Shown one piece after another: positions 44,925 to 53,972 of a DNA stretch of 64,000 nucleotides. The translations under genes were made by a program, and so were the position numbers. Where the stretch lies: assembly GCF_029223885.1 (NCBI RefSeq), contig NZ_CP119410.1:1-64000 (forward strand). The letters run 5' to 3'. Below the pieces are notes generated by a model. It was not told where the DNA came from, made no database searches, and saw nothing but the letters and a program-made list of their open reading frames with translations. Every line of letters begins with the position of its first letter. Position 1 is the first letter of the stretch. This stretch comes from Pararhizobium gei (GTDB lineage Bacteria > Pseudomonadota > Alphaproteobacteria > Rhizobiales > Rhizobiaceae).

Positions 44925-45698
44925 TCAGAGTTCAAAACCACCGATTGTCATGCCGCCGTCGACGGTCAGCATATGTCCGGTGACATAGGAGGCGGCGTCG
45001 GAGGCAAGCCAGATTGCCGCGGCCGCGATTTCCTCCGGCTTGCCGCCGCGTTTGGCAGGAATGGCGTTCTGAGCGAGTGCCGCAAACGCCGGGTTCTGGT
45101 GGCTGTTTGCCGCAACCATTGGCGTTTCAGTCCAGCCAGGCGCGATCGCGTTGACGCGAATGCCGTGCGCTGCATTCTCCATCGCGACGACCCGGGTCAG
45201 GCCCTGCACCCCGTGCTTGGAAGCAGCGTAGGCACTCATGCCTCCCGGTCCCGTCAAAGCGGCGACGGAAGCCGTGTTCACGATAGAGCCACCACCACTA
45301 CGCTTGATCAGCGGGATCTGGTACTTCATCCCGAGAAAGACACTCTGGAGATTGACTGCGATGACCCGCTGAAAGTCTTCCAATGGATAATCTTCAATCC
45401 GTTTTGCAGGGCCGGTTATCCCGGCATTGTTGAAGGCCGCGTCGAGCCGACCGGATGCGGCATCGATCTGTTCGATCCATCCGACGACCTGAAGTTCGCT
45501 CGCGACATCGAGCTCGGTTGTGAATGCCCGGCCATCTTCGGCGCGGATGAGCTCTGCCGTTTGGGTGAGACCCTCGGCATCGCGATCAGCCAGATGCACT
45601 GTCGCGCCGTCGCGAGCGAGCCCAAGTGCTATCGCCCGACCGATCCCAGAGCCTGCACCGGTGACCGCGACGACCTTGTTTGAGAAAAGCGAGGACAT
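44925..45698 (-). CDS. Short-chain dehydrogenase/reductase
   Basis: 257-aa SDR: VTGAGSGIGRAIALGLARDG, NNAGITGPAKRIEDYPLEDF, NTASVAALTGPGGMSAYAASKHGVQGLTRV and the end VTGHMLTVDGGMTIGGFEL. ADRDAEGL after the second strand suggests NAD rather than NADP. Second gene of the wrbA operon, 73 bp after wrbA. Confidence 0.93.
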   Translation of the reverse strand: MSSLFSNKVVAVTGAGSGIGRAIALGLARDGATVHLADRDAEGLTQTAELIRAEDGRAFTTELDVASELQVVGWIEQIDAASGRLDAAFNNAGITGPAKRIEDYPLEDFQRVIAVNLQSVFLGMKYQIPLIKRSGGGSIVNTASVAALTGPGGMSAYAASKHGVQGLTRVVAMENAAHGIRVNAIAPGWTETPMVAANSHQNPAFAALAQNAIPAKRGGKPEEIAAAAIWLASDAASYVTGHMLTVDGGMTIGGFEL

Positions 45699-45771
45699 GA
45701 CTTCTCCTTGCCAGCCGATCGCAATCGGCTGGTCTGGTTGGAGCTGAATTTCAAGAGTGAGTTAGGCGGGT

Positions 45772-46380
45772 TTAGTTGCGGGCAGCGACAAGAGCGGCAG
45801 CAGTGCGGGCGACGATTTCGCCCTGATGGAAGGCACCGGCGAGATCGATTTGCGAAGGCTGGCGCGACCCGTCGCCACCGGCAACTGTCGTTGCCCCATA
45901 AGGAGCGCCGCCAACAATTTCTTCAGTGCTCATCTGGCCCTGGTGGCTATAGGGCAGGCCAACGATGATCATGCCAAAGTGCATGAGGTTGGTGATGATC
46001 GAAAACAAGGTGGTTTCCTGGCCGCCGTGCTGGGTGCCGGTCGATGCGAACGCTGCGCCCACCTTGCCGTTGAGAGCACCCCGTGCCCACAGACCACCGG
46101 CCTGGTCGAGGAAGGCTGCCATCTGCGACGACATCCGCCCGAAGCGTGTGCCGGTACCGACGATGATCGCGTCGTAGTCGGCGAGTTCCGCGACTGTCGC
46201 AATCGGTGCCTCCTGGTTGATCTTGAAATGAGACTTTTCGGCAATTTCGAGCGGGACAGTTTCCGGGACACGCTTGATCGTAACATCGGCGCCGGCGCTT
46301 CTTGCGCCTTCAGCGATTGAGCCTGCCATTGTCTCGATGTGGCCGTAGGACGAGTAGTAGAGAACGAGAACCTTGGTCAT
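45772..46380 (-). CDS. wrbA: NAD(P)H:quinone oxidoreductase WrbA
   Basis: FMN flavoprotein that reduces quinones by two electrons and avoids semiquinone radicals. The 202-aa protein has [20 protein letters not shown] (FMN phosphate loop), [19 protein letters not shown] and [15 protein letters not shown], all canonical for WrbA. It is the first gene of the minus-strand operon. Its upstream region has a promoter-like TTTTTG/TAAAAT pair spaced 17 bp and the motif shared with doxX. Confidence 0.95.
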   Translation of the reverse strand: MTKVLVLYYSSYGHIETMAGSIAEGARSAGADVTIKRVPETVPLEIAEKSHFKINQEAPIATVAELADYDAIIVGTGTRFGRMSSQMAAFLDQAGGLWARGALNGKVGAAFASTGTQHGGQETTLFSIITNLMHFGMIIVGLPYSHQGQMSTEEIVGGAPYGATTVAGGDGSRQPSQIDLAGAFHQGEIVARTAAALVAARN

Positions 46381-46432
46381 TTCGGTAACTCCGTGAGGAT
46401 GTTGGTGTCGATGAATGCAACATCTGCTTTTT

Positions 46433-46500
46433 CATCGTTCGATAAAAGCTGCATAATTTTGTCCATTACGTTCGATTTTATCGACCGATTCCATTGTCAA
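46433..46500 (-). promoter_or_regulatory. wrbA promoter/operator region
   Basis: On the minus strand a TTTTTG hexamer and TAAAAT are 17 bp apart. The block also holds two TCGAT half-sites around AAA (TCGAT-AAA-ATCGA) and the CGATAAAAGCTGCATAAT element (46440-46457) that recurs before doxX. Regulator unknown; the LysR or AraC proteins of this cluster are candidates. Confidence 0.5.
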
Positions 46501-46531
46501 AAATCCGTGTTGCCTTCCGTGAAATTCTCTA

Positions 46532-46552
46532 TATCTTATAACTTATAAGTTA
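46532..46552. promoter_or_regulatory. TTATAAG-type operator upstream of the transketolase operon
   Basis: It holds ATATCTTATAACTTATAAG with the perfect 12-bp palindrome AACTTATAAGTT at 46540-46551. It lies 22 bp before the transketolase GTG, so over or just past the promoter. The same palindrome recurs at 55560 and a related one at 62578. Probably the binding site of the FCD-GntR regulator encoded at 54741. Confidence 0.7.
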
Positions 46553-46573
46553 GGGAACAACGGGAGTATATCC

Positions 46574-47470
46574 GTGACATCGTTAAATTTCTATAGCGGC
46601 CATCCACCGATGGATCGCAACAATGACCCATTGTCTGATGCGCAGTTGGAGCATCTCCGCGAGCGTGCAAAATTCGTGCGGCTGGAAACGATCCGGCTGA
46701 TATCAATCGCTAAAGTGGGGCACTACACGTCAGTGTTCTCATGCGCCGAGATTTTTGCAGCTCTGTACTACGACGTCATGAGGATCAAAAAAGGCGAGCC
46801 CGCATGGCCCGACCGCGACCGCTTCCTCATGGGTAAAGGCCACGCCGCCGTCGGGCTTTTCCCGATTTTGGCCGATCTCGGTTACTTCGACCCAAGCTGG
46901 CTGGATTCCTACACGCGTCTAGGGAGCCCACTCGGCGACCACCCAGATATGACCAAGGTGCCAGGCGTCGACTTCAGCTCCGGCTCCATCGGACATGCTT
47001 TGTCCAACGGCGTCGGAATGCTCCTCGGAGGTCGCTTCCATAAGCGTGACTTCAACGCCTTCGTACTTCTCGGAGACGGAGAGATGCAGGAAGGGCAAGT
47101 CTGGGAGGCCGCCTTGTCTGGCTCGAGCCACGGCCTCTCCAATCTGATCGCGATTGTCGACCGCAACGGCTATCAGCTTGATGGAAAGGTTGACGATATC
47201 CTTGCTGTCGAACCTCTGGATGAAAAATGGCGAGCGTTTGGATGGGAAGTCCACACCGTCAACGGCCACGACATCCATGCTCTCACCGCTCTACTGCGGC
47301 AGGTCAAAGCCGACAAGGGTCGCACGAAACCTTGCTGCATTATCGCGAAGACCGTCAAGGGCAAGGGCATCGATTACATGGAAACCGAACCAGGCTGGCA
47401 CCTCGGCTTCCTTGGTGCGGAAGACGAAGCGAATGCCCTCGAAACGATCCAAAATACGGTGATCTCATAA
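46574..47470 (+). CDS. Transketolase-like, N-terminal (TPP-binding) subunit
   Basis: 298 aa covering the pyrophosphate-binding half of a split transketolase. It shows GHYTSVFSCAEIFAALYYDVM, DRFLMGKGHAAVGLFPILADLG, SSGSIGHALSNGVGMLLG and the TPP motif LLGDGEMQEGQVWEAALSGS with IVDRNGYQLDG. It ends in KTVKGKGIDYME. Starts at GTG 46574 with GGGAG upstream. Stop and next start overlap (TAATG), so both halves are made together. Split enzymes of this kind transfer two-carbon units in specialised catabolism rather than in the central pentose pathway. Confidence 0.92.
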   Translation: MTSLNFYSGHPPMDRNNDPLSDAQLEHLRERAKFVRLETIRLISIAKVGHYTSVFSCAEIFAALYYDVMRIKKGEPAWPDRDRFLMGKGHAAVGLFPILADLGYFDPSWLDSYTRLGSPLGDHPDMTKVPGVDFSSGSIGHALSNGVGMLLGGRFHKRDFNAFVLLGDGEMQEGQVWEAALSGSSHGLSNLIAIVDRNGYQLDGKVDDILAVEPLDEKWRAFGWEVHTVNGHDIHALTALLRQVKADKGRTKPCCIIAKTVKGKGIDYMETEPGWHLGFLGAEDEANALETIQNTVIS

Positions 47471-48459
47471 TGAACCAGCTGATTTCCAAGGACTCGTGGC
47501 AGTACCGCGAAGTCAATCGCCGCGCCCCCTCGCTTCCAACTTTTTCCAATGCCCTGATCGAACTCGTGGAAGCCGGTCATCCTGTGATGGCGGGAACCGC
47601 AGATCTTCAGTATTCCAACGGTTTGAACGAGTTTGCCCAACGCTTTCCGGAGCGGTTTGTCCAGTTTGGGATCTCTGAACAGAACATGGTCTCCGCTGCA
47701 GCGGGTATGGCAACGACGGGTGTTATCCCATACGTGGCCACGTTCGCGTCTTTTCTTGCACTGCTTTGCTGCGAGCAGATCCGAATGGATGTCGCTTATT
47801 GCAGACAGCCGGTCCGCCTGATCGGCCATCACACCGGCATTTCGCTCGGTTTTTACGGTACCTCCCATCACGCAACGGAGGACATCGCGATCACGAGAAG
47901 CATCGCGAACCTGGCCGTCGTTTCGACAGCGGACGGCCCGGCTCTCGCCGCGGCACTCAAGGCGACCGTCGATTATCCTTTGCCAATCTATTTCCGCATT
48001 CACCGCGGACATGACCCAGTGGTTTACGACAACGGCGTCGATTTCCAGCTTGGGAAGGGGATTGTTCACGGCATAGGCAACGACGTTACTATCATCGCGG
48101 CCGGGCACCCGGTCCATGGTGCGAAAAAAGCAATGGAAGAGCTCAACGAGGCTGGCTACTCGGTCGGTCTGATTGACATGCATTCCATTAAACCACTCGA
48201 CGAGGAAGCCATACTGGAGGCATCCGCGCGCTCCAAAATCATCCTCACGGTGGAGGAACACAACATTATCGGCGGTCTCGGTGGCGCGGTAGCTGAAGTC
48301 CTTGCTGAAAAGGGTAAAGGCGCTCGTCTCGTTCGCCACGGTATCAGGGACGAGTACAGCCTCATCGCTCCTCCGACCCATCTCTACAGGCACTATCGGC
48401 TTGATGCTGCCGGGATTCGCGCTGTCTTGCTCGAGGCCATCGAAGGAGCAAGCGCATGA
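47470..48459 (+). CDS. Transketolase-like, C-terminal (pyrimidine-binding) subunit
   Basis: 329 aa. RFVQFGISEQNMVSAAAGMATTG holds the Glu that activates TPP; FASFLALLCCEQIRMDVAYC and LIGHHTGISLGFYGTSHHATEDIAITRSI follow. The C-terminal domain has VTIIAAGHPVHGAKKAMEEL and ILTVEEHNIIGGLGGAVAEVLAEKG. The true start is ATG 47470, overlapping the N-subunit stop. The 3' end overlaps the aminotransferase gene by 4 bases, so three proteins are coupled. Confidence 0.92.
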   Translation: MNQLISKDSWQYREVNRRAPSLPTFSNALIELVEAGHPVMAGTADLQYSNGLNEFAQRFPERFVQFGISEQNMVSAAAGMATTGVIPYVATFASFLALLCCEQIRMDVAYCRQPVRLIGHHTGISLGFYGTSHHATEDIAITRSIANLAVVSTADGPALAAALKATVDYPLPIYFRIHRGHDPVVYDNGVDFQLGKGIVHGIGNDVTIIAAGHPVHGAKKAMEELNEAGYSVGLIDMHSIKPLDEEAILEASARSKIILTVEEHNIIGGLGGAVAEVLAEKGKGARLVRHGIRDEYSLIAPPTHLYRHYRLDAAGIRAVLLEAIEGASA

Positions 48460-49754
48460 CGAATAACGAGGTTATCGCACGCCGCGCTGAAGCCGTCATT
48501 CCCGGCGGTCTTCTCAGCCCCAGCCGACGCCTTGGAGCGCCTATCGCTTTCTCCAGGGCGGACGGGCCTTACCTCTACGACGCCGACGGCAATCGCTACA
48601 CAGACTATCACTGCGCGTTCGGTGCAAACGTGCTCGGGCACCGCAACCCGGCAATCTTCAAGGCGATCGCGGGTGTCAACGAGAGTGTCGATTTGATCGG
48701 CGCCGGTGTGCTCGAACTGGAGGTCGAGGTCGCCGAGCTCCTTGTAAAGGCCATCCCGTGCGCCGACCAGGTCGCGTTCTGCAGCAGCGGATCGGAAGCC
48801 ACATACCATGCCCTCCGTCTAGCCCGTGCCTACACGGGGCGAAAACAAATTATCAAGTTCCAGGGCGGCTATCACGGGTGGCACGACTACGTCGCGATGA
48901 ACGGCCAGTCCAGCCGCCAGATGATCGGCTCGTTCGACCCGATGTCCGACGGAATCCTTTATGACGCGGCTCGATATACGAAGATTTTGCCCTACAACAA
49001 TGCAACCGCCGTTGAGGACTATATCAGAGCCAACCCCGGCGAGGTTGCCGCGATCATCATCGAACCAATCGCGCACAATATGGGCGCCGTCATTGCACAG
49101 AACCAGTTCCTACAGGACCTGCGCAGGATAACGAGCGAAAACGGCGTTGTACTGATATTCGACGAAGTTATTACGGGGTTCCGGCACGCGCTTGGCGGCT
49201 ACCAGTCGATCGTCGGCATCACCCCCGACCTCGCCACCTTTGGCAAGGCAGCCACTAGCGGCTACCCGATTGGTCTTGTTGCCGGCAGCAGGGACATCAT
49301 GGAACGTGTCGGGAGAACTGGCGACGGAGCCGTGTTCATGGGTGGCACCTTCAATGGAACACCGTCTTCTCTGTCCGCCGTGAAAGCCACCGTTCAAGAG
49401 TTGTCAAAGCCCGGCGTCTACGACCGCCTCTTCGAACTCGGTAGCTACCTCCGGAAGCAGATCGACGAAATTATAGCGCGGCACGGCATCAGAGCGCAGT
49501 CGGCGGGCTTTGGCTCGGTCTGGCTCGTTTACTTCTTCGATGGCGAGTTCCGGGAATACGCCGATCTGCTCCGGAACGACAACGATCTCGACATGCGGTT
49601 CCGGAGGGCACTGATAGAGGGAAAACAGATTTTCCAGCCGCTTCAGCTCAAACGCCTCTACCTCTCCCTCAGCCACGACGAGACCGTGTTGAACGAGACT
49701 CTCGAGCTTATCGACACCACCATGGCCCACCTCGCGCGGTCGGCCGCGGCTTAA
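48456..49754 (+). CDS. Class III aminotransferase (glutamate-1-semialdehyde-mutase-like)
   Basis: 432-aa PLP enzyme: RRAEAVIPGGLLSPSRRLGAPIAF, FCSSGSEATYHALRLARAYTGRKQIIKFQGGYHGWHDY, IFDEVITGFRHALGG and DLATFGKAATSGYPIGLVAGS (PLP Lys). It belongs to the GSA-aminomutase-like subgroup, which removes or moves amino groups on small carbonyl compounds. Coupling to split transketolase suggests that its product is the keto- or aldo-substrate for two-carbon transfer; that is inference. Confidence 0.9.
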   Translation: MTNNEVIARRAEAVIPGGLLSPSRRLGAPIAFSRADGPYLYDADGNRYTDYHCAFGANVLGHRNPAIFKAIAGVNESVDLIGAGVLELEVEVAELLVKAIPCADQVAFCSSGSEATYHALRLARAYTGRKQIIKFQGGYHGWHDYVAMNGQSSRQMIGSFDPMSDGILYDAARYTKILPYNNATAVEDYIRANPGEVAAIIIEPIAHNMGAVIAQNQFLQDLRRITSENGVVLIFDEVITGFRHALGGYQSIVGITPDLATFGKAATSGYPIGLVAGSRDIMERVGRTGDGAVFMGGTFNGTPSSLSAVKATVQELSKPGVYDRLFELGSYLRKQIDEIIARHGIRAQSAGFGSVWLVYFFDGEFREYADLLRNDNDLDMRFRRALIEGKQIFQPLQLKRLYLSLSHDETVLNETLELIDTTMAHLARSAAA

Positions 49755-49791
49755 CTTCCAGAACCTGATCTCAATCAAAAAAGGGGAACCA

Positions 49792-50823
49792 ATGAAACAT
49801 CGGTTAATTACATTGATGGTCACGGTCGCGTGTTTTGCGACCACGACTCCGACACTTGCCCGCGATCTTACGGTCGTCGGCTTCGGCGGCGCAACGCAGG
49901 AGGCGATGCGCGAGACACTCTTCAAGCCTTACGAACAAAAGTCGGGAGCACCACTTCTGGAGGAGTCTTACACAGGAGGCATCGCCAAGGTGAAGGCGAT
50001 GGTCGAGACTGCAACGACGACATGGGATGTCGTGCAGATGGACGAGAATGAGATGATCTTGGCTTGCGACCAAGGACTTCTCGAAACGTTCGACTGGAAG
50101 ACATTGCCGAACGCAACAGACATCATTGGACCTGCCAAATCCGACTGCGGGGTTGGCGCGTTCGTCTGGTCGAAGATACTGGCTTACGACGGGGACAAGA
50201 CCACCGGCGTGACATCCTGGGCAGATTTCTGGGATGTCAAGAAATGGCCTGGGAAGCGAGGCTTGCGCAAGCAGGCGCGGATGACGGTGGAAATCGCACT
50301 TCTGGCCGACGGCGTAAAGCCGGAGGATCTGTACAAGGTTTTGGCGACGAAGGAAGGTCAGGATCGCGCCTTCGCCAAGCTCGACCAGTTGAAGCCTAAC
50401 ATCCAGTGGTGGGAAAGCGGTGCCCAGCCGATGGAATGGCTCGCGTCTGGCGAGGTCACCATGACGTCTGCGTATAACGGTCGTGTTATTGCAGCCAATC
50501 AGCAGGGCAAGCACTTCCAGATGTTCTGGACCAATCAACTTTACGCTATGGATTTTTGGGCTATTCCTAAGGGCAGCAATACGAAGGCGGCATTTGATAT
50601 TGTCACCTACATGACAAGCCCCGAGCCTCAAAAAGCATTTGCGGAAAAGATGGTCTATGGCGTCACGAACGCAAAGGCGACCGCCAGTATTTCTGCCGAT
50701 ATAGCCCCTCAACTTCCTACCGCTGAGAAGAACATGGCAGGCGCTGTGGCCCTGAACACCCCATTTTGGGTCGATCACGAAGAGGAGCTGCAACAACGAT
50801 TCAACCGGTGGGTAGCGCAATGA
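49792..50823 (+). CDS. ABC transporter binding protein, PotD/PotF type (copy 1)
   Basis: 343-aa periplasmic protein with a Sec signal (MKHRLITLMVTVACFATTTP, then TLA|RD). It has LTVVGFGGATQEAMRETLFKPYEQ, TTWDVVQMDENEMILACDQG, FVWSKILAYDGDK, SWADFWDVKKWPGKRGLRKQ and TSAYNGRVIAANQQGKHF. This is the spermidine/putrescine-type extracellular binding family. It lies 37 bp after the aminotransferase. A close paralogue follows at once. Confidence 0.92.
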   Translation: MKHRLITLMVTVACFATTTPTLARDLTVVGFGGATQEAMRETLFKPYEQKSGAPLLEESYTGGIAKVKAMVETATTTWDVVQMDENEMILACDQGLLETFDWKTLPNATDIIGPAKSDCGVGAFVWSKILAYDGDKTTGVTSWADFWDVKKWPGKRGLRKQARMTVEIALLADGVKPEDLYKVLATKEGQDRAFAKLDQLKPNIQWWESGAQPMEWLASGEVTMTSAYNGRVIAANQQGKHFQMFWTNQLYAMDFWAIPKGSNTKAAFDIVTYMTSPEPQKAFAEKMVYGVTNAKATASISADIAPQLPTAEKNMAGAVALNTPFWVDHEEELQQRFNRWVAQ

Positions 50824-50834
50824 GGAGGAACCCC

Positions 50835-51881
50835 ATGCCATATCGTAAACTTTTCAGCGGGCTTATGCTGCTCGCATGCCTCGGCGTTACATCCGCGGCG
50901 CTGGCGGATTCAGGAAGCCTGACCGTGGTTGGTGCAGGTGGCGTGCTTCAGGACGCGGAGCGAAAAGCCTTTTTCGAACCTTTTGCGAAGTCGTCTGGTG
51001 TGAGCGTCACCGAAGACTCTTATTCAGGTCAGATGGCCAAGGTTCGTGCAATGGTGGCCAGCGGGAGCGTTTCCTGGGACGTCATGCAGGTCGAGCAGAA
51101 CACGCTGCTGTCAGGATGCGCAGAAGGCCTGTTTGAAGAACTCGACTGGACTAGGATAGGAAATCAGGAAGACTTCATTCCTGAAGCTTACAGTGAGTGC
51201 GGAGTTGGCGCTTTCGTCTGGTCCATGGTTCCAAGCTATGACAAGTCCAGGCTCGCTGATGGGCCGAAGAACTGGGCAGACTTTTGGAATACTCAGAAAT
51301 GGCCTGGCAAGCGAGGTTTTAGACAAACTGCCAAGATGACGCTCGAGATCGCTCTGCTTGCAGACGGCGTGCCCGCTAGAGAGGTTTACGATGTTCTGTC
51401 GACCAAAGCCGGTCAGGATCGCGCCTTCGCCAAGCTCGATCAGATCAAATCGGACATAATCTGGTGGACGTCTGGAGCGGAGTCGCTGGAGCGTCTGGCG
51501 TCTGGTGACGTCGCGGCAACAGCAACCTTTAACGGCCGTGTGTCGGCCGCGAATGCGACGGGTAAAAACTTCGCCCTTCTCTGGGATGGTCAGGTTTATG
51601 GCATTGACTACTGGGGCATCGTGAAGGGAAGCGCCAACCGGGAAAACGCTGAAAAATTCATTGCTTTCGCATCCTCCGACACCGCGCAGTCGGCCTTCCC
51701 GCAGTATATCACCTACGGAGTGACCAACAAGAAAGCCATCTCAAACGTCAAGCCCGAGCTGGCGAAGGACCTTCCCACCACCGAGGAAAATCTGAAAAAC
51801 GCTGTCGGCCTCAACACCGAGTTCTGGGCGGACAATGGTGAGGCTCTTGAGGCGAGGTTCGCAACATGGCGGGCTCAGTGA
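50835..51881 (+). CDS. ABC transporter binding protein, PotD/PotF type (copy 2)
   Basis: 348-aa paralogue of the preceding protein with a signal peptide (FSGLMLLACLGVTSAALA|DS). Matching blocks are LTVVGAGGVLQDAERKAFFEPF, SWDVMQVEQNTLLSGCAEG, FVWSMVPSYDKSR and NWADFWNTQKWPGKRGFRQT, then FNGRVSAANATGKNF. ATG 50835 has AGGAGG at an ideal distance. Tandem binding proteins probably widen the ligand range of one permease complex. It overlaps the permease gene by 16 bases. Confidence 0.92.
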   Translation: MPYRKLFSGLMLLACLGVTSAALADSGSLTVVGAGGVLQDAERKAFFEPFAKSSGVSVTEDSYSGQMAKVRAMVASGSVSWDVMQVEQNTLLSGCAEGLFEELDWTRIGNQEDFIPEAYSECGVGAFVWSMVPSYDKSRLADGPKNWADFWNTQKWPGKRGFRQTAKMTLEIALLADGVPAREVYDVLSTKAGQDRAFAKLDQIKSDIIWWTSGAESLERLASGDVAATATFNGRVSAANATGKNFALLWDGQVYGIDYWGIVKGSANRENAEKFIAFASSDTAQSAFPQYITYGVTNKKAISNVKPELAKDLPTTEENLKNAVGLNTEFWADNGEALEARFATWRAQ

Positions 51882-53152
51882 CATCCGAATTGGCAGTGCG
51901 GCAGTCCTCCGGGGCTGCCGCCGCCCAGCCCGGACGCGCGTTAGCGCTCGCGGCTGGTTTTCGCGCCGACCGAAAAAGGCAGAGAATGATCTCGGTCATG
52001 CTGATCGGACCGCTCGTTGCGTTCATCGTCTTCGCATTCGTTCTACCGCTGGGAACCATGCTGTTCTACGCGGTGAACAACCCCGAGGTTCGCAACGCAC
52101 TGCCGCAAACACTGGAAGTTTTGAAAACATGGGATGGATCAGGTCCTCCACCCCCGGAGGCCTTCGACGCGCTTGTCGCTGACATAAAATCCGATGTTCC
52201 ACCGAACGTTCTTGCCGAAGCTGGCCGTCGTCTGAACTACGAGATAACTGGCTTCCGCAGCCTCCTTGCCAAGACAGTTCGCAACGTTCGCAACGCCGAA
52301 ATAACAGTAGCGCAGCAGCACTTATTGGCTATCGACGAACAATGGAATGATCCTGCCTACTGGAGGGTAATCCAGCGGAACGGGTCCGCATTGACAGCAT
52401 TCTATCTGCTGTCTGCTGTCGATCTTAGACCTGGAGACGAAGGAGGTGCCAAGCTCGCTCCTCGGGAAGAGCGGCTTTTCCTTTCTACGCTGATGAGAAC
52501 GCTGGTCATCAGCGCTGTCGTAACGCTCATCTGCGTTCTCCTTGCCTATCCAATAGCCAATGCGGTCGTTTCTGTCGGGGGACGATTCTCGGCCATCATG
52601 CTGGCTTGCGTTCTGTTGCCGTTCTGGACCTCGCTTTTGGTGAGAACGAGTGCCTGGATCGTGATTCTTCAGAAGGAAGGGATAGTCAATCGCGTGTTAC
52701 AGGCACTTGGTTTGACGGACGCCCCGCTTGAGCTCGTGTTCAACAGAACCGGCCTTTATATTGCAATGGTCCACATCCTGCTGCCGTTCATGGTGCTACC
52801 GCTTATCAGTGTCATGAAGGGTATCTCGCCGACCTTCGTCCGCGCCTCATCATCTCTGGGGGCAGGGCCGTTGACAACATTCCTCAGAGTATATCTCCCG
52901 CTTACGCTGCCCGGCGTCGGTGCTGGTTGTCTCCTGACATTCATCATCGCAGCAGGTTATTATGTCACACCGACACTGGTTGGCGGCGCATCGGACCAAA
53001 TGCTCAGCTATTTTGTCGCCTTCTATGCGAACACGACAATCAACTGGGGCATGTCAGCCGCACTCGGCGTCCTTCTTTTGAGCTGCATTCTGGCGCTGTA
53101 CATCATTATCGGCAGGATCGTCGGTATCGACCGGATCGTTGGAATGGAGTGA
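51866..53152 (+). CDS. ABC permease (PotB type) with large periplasmic insert
   Basis: 428 aa, much longer than the usual 280-310 of PotB. Helix 1 (MLIGPLVAFIVFAFVLPLGTMLFYAV) is followed by about 150 polar residues (NNPEVRNALPQTLEVLKTW to REERLFLSTL). The standard transmembrane domain then follows. The EAA loop is SPTFVRASSSLGAGPLTTFLRVYLPLTLPG. The inserted segment may contact the two binding proteins. Long forms of this permease are known in rhizobial polyamine-type systems, so this is a variant rather than a fusion artefact. Confidence 0.9.
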   Translation: MAGSVTSELAVRQSSGAAAAQPGRALALAAGFRADRKRQRMISVMLIGPLVAFIVFAFVLPLGTMLFYAVNNPEVRNALPQTLEVLKTWDGSGPPPPEAFDALVADIKSDVPPNVLAEAGRRLNYEITGFRSLLAKTVRNVRNAEITVAQQHLLAIDEQWNDPAYWRVIQRNGSALTAFYLLSAVDLRPGDEGGAKLAPREERLFLSTLMRTLVISAVVTLICVLLAYPIANAVVSVGGRFSAIMLACVLLPFWTSLLVRTSAWIVILQKEGIVNRVLQALGLTDAPLELVFNRTGLYIAMVHILLPFMVLPLISVMKGISPTFVRASSSLGAGPLTTFLRVYLPLTLPGVGAGCLLTFIIAAGYYVTPTLVGGASDQMLSYFVAFYANTTINWGMSAALGVLLLSCILALYIIIGRIVGIDRIVGME

Positions 53153-53155
53153 GTC

Positions 53156-53965
53156 ATGCCTGCTAATATCAGACGCTTACAGATTGGGTTTTGTTTTTTC
53201 GCGATGGTTTTCCTGATTGGGCCGACCTTCGCAATCATCCCGATCTCTTTCAGTTCGGCGAACTTTCTTTCGTATCCGCTACCCGGCTTCTCGCTGCAGT
53301 GGTACTATAAGATATTGCAGCCGCAGCCATGGATGGCTGCGCTGCTGAACAGCCTCATCATCGGCGCGGGCGCGACTGCGGTCGCAACGGTCCTCGGCAC
53401 TGTGGCAGCTCTCGGTCTCTCAAGAGGACATCTTCCCGCACGATCGACGATTCTCGCCGTCATCATCTCTCCGATGATCGTCCCCGTCGTGATTAGCGGT
53501 GTCGGAATGTACTTCTTCTTCGCGAAACTGGGCCTCGTTGCTTCCTTCCTGGGCCTTGTACTGGCTCACGCCGTGCTTGCGGTACCCTTTGTCGTGATCA
53601 CCGTGACCGCGACACTGAAGAACTTCGATATGAACCTGGTGCGAGCAGCGGCAAGCTTGGGTGCTTCGCCTTTTCACGCATTTCGTACAGTGACACTTCC
53701 CCTGATTGCTCCCGGCGTCGTGTCGGGTGCGCTGTTTGCTTTCGTCTTTTCGTTCGATGAGGTGGTCGTTGCCCTATTTATCAGTGGTCCGGGACAGAAA
53801 ACCCTGCCGCGACAGATGTTTGACGGTCTTAGGGACAATATCGACCCATCTATCCTGGCAATGTCGACGCTGCTCGTCATCATCTCGATCATCCCAATGA
53901 GTGGTGGAGCCCTCGTCCAGAAACGCGCGGCCGCTCATGCGAACCCGCAGAATAAGTCGGAGTAA
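53156..53965 (+). CDS. ABC permease (PotC type)
   Basis: 269-aa second membrane subunit with six helices, opening RLQIGFCFFAMVFLIGPTFAIIPISFS. The EAA loop is DMNLVRAAASLGASPFHAFRTVTLPLIAPG and FSFDEVVVALFISGPGQKTLPRQMF is typical of PotC. The gap to the other permease gene is 3 bp. The matching ATPase is not here but at 58438 in the next operon. Confidence 0.92.
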   Translation: MPANIRRLQIGFCFFAMVFLIGPTFAIIPISFSSANFLSYPLPGFSLQWYYKILQPQPWMAALLNSLIIGAGATAVATVLGTVAALGLSRGHLPARSTILAVIISPMIVPVVISGVGMYFFFAKLGLVASFLGLVLAHAVLAVPFVVITVTATLKNFDMNLVRAAASLGASPFHAFRTVTLPLIAPGVVSGALFAFVFSFDEVVVALFISGPGQKTLPRQMFDGLRDNIDPSILAMSTLLVIISIIPMSGGALVQKRAAAHANPQNKSE

Positions 53966-53972
53966 TTGGTAA

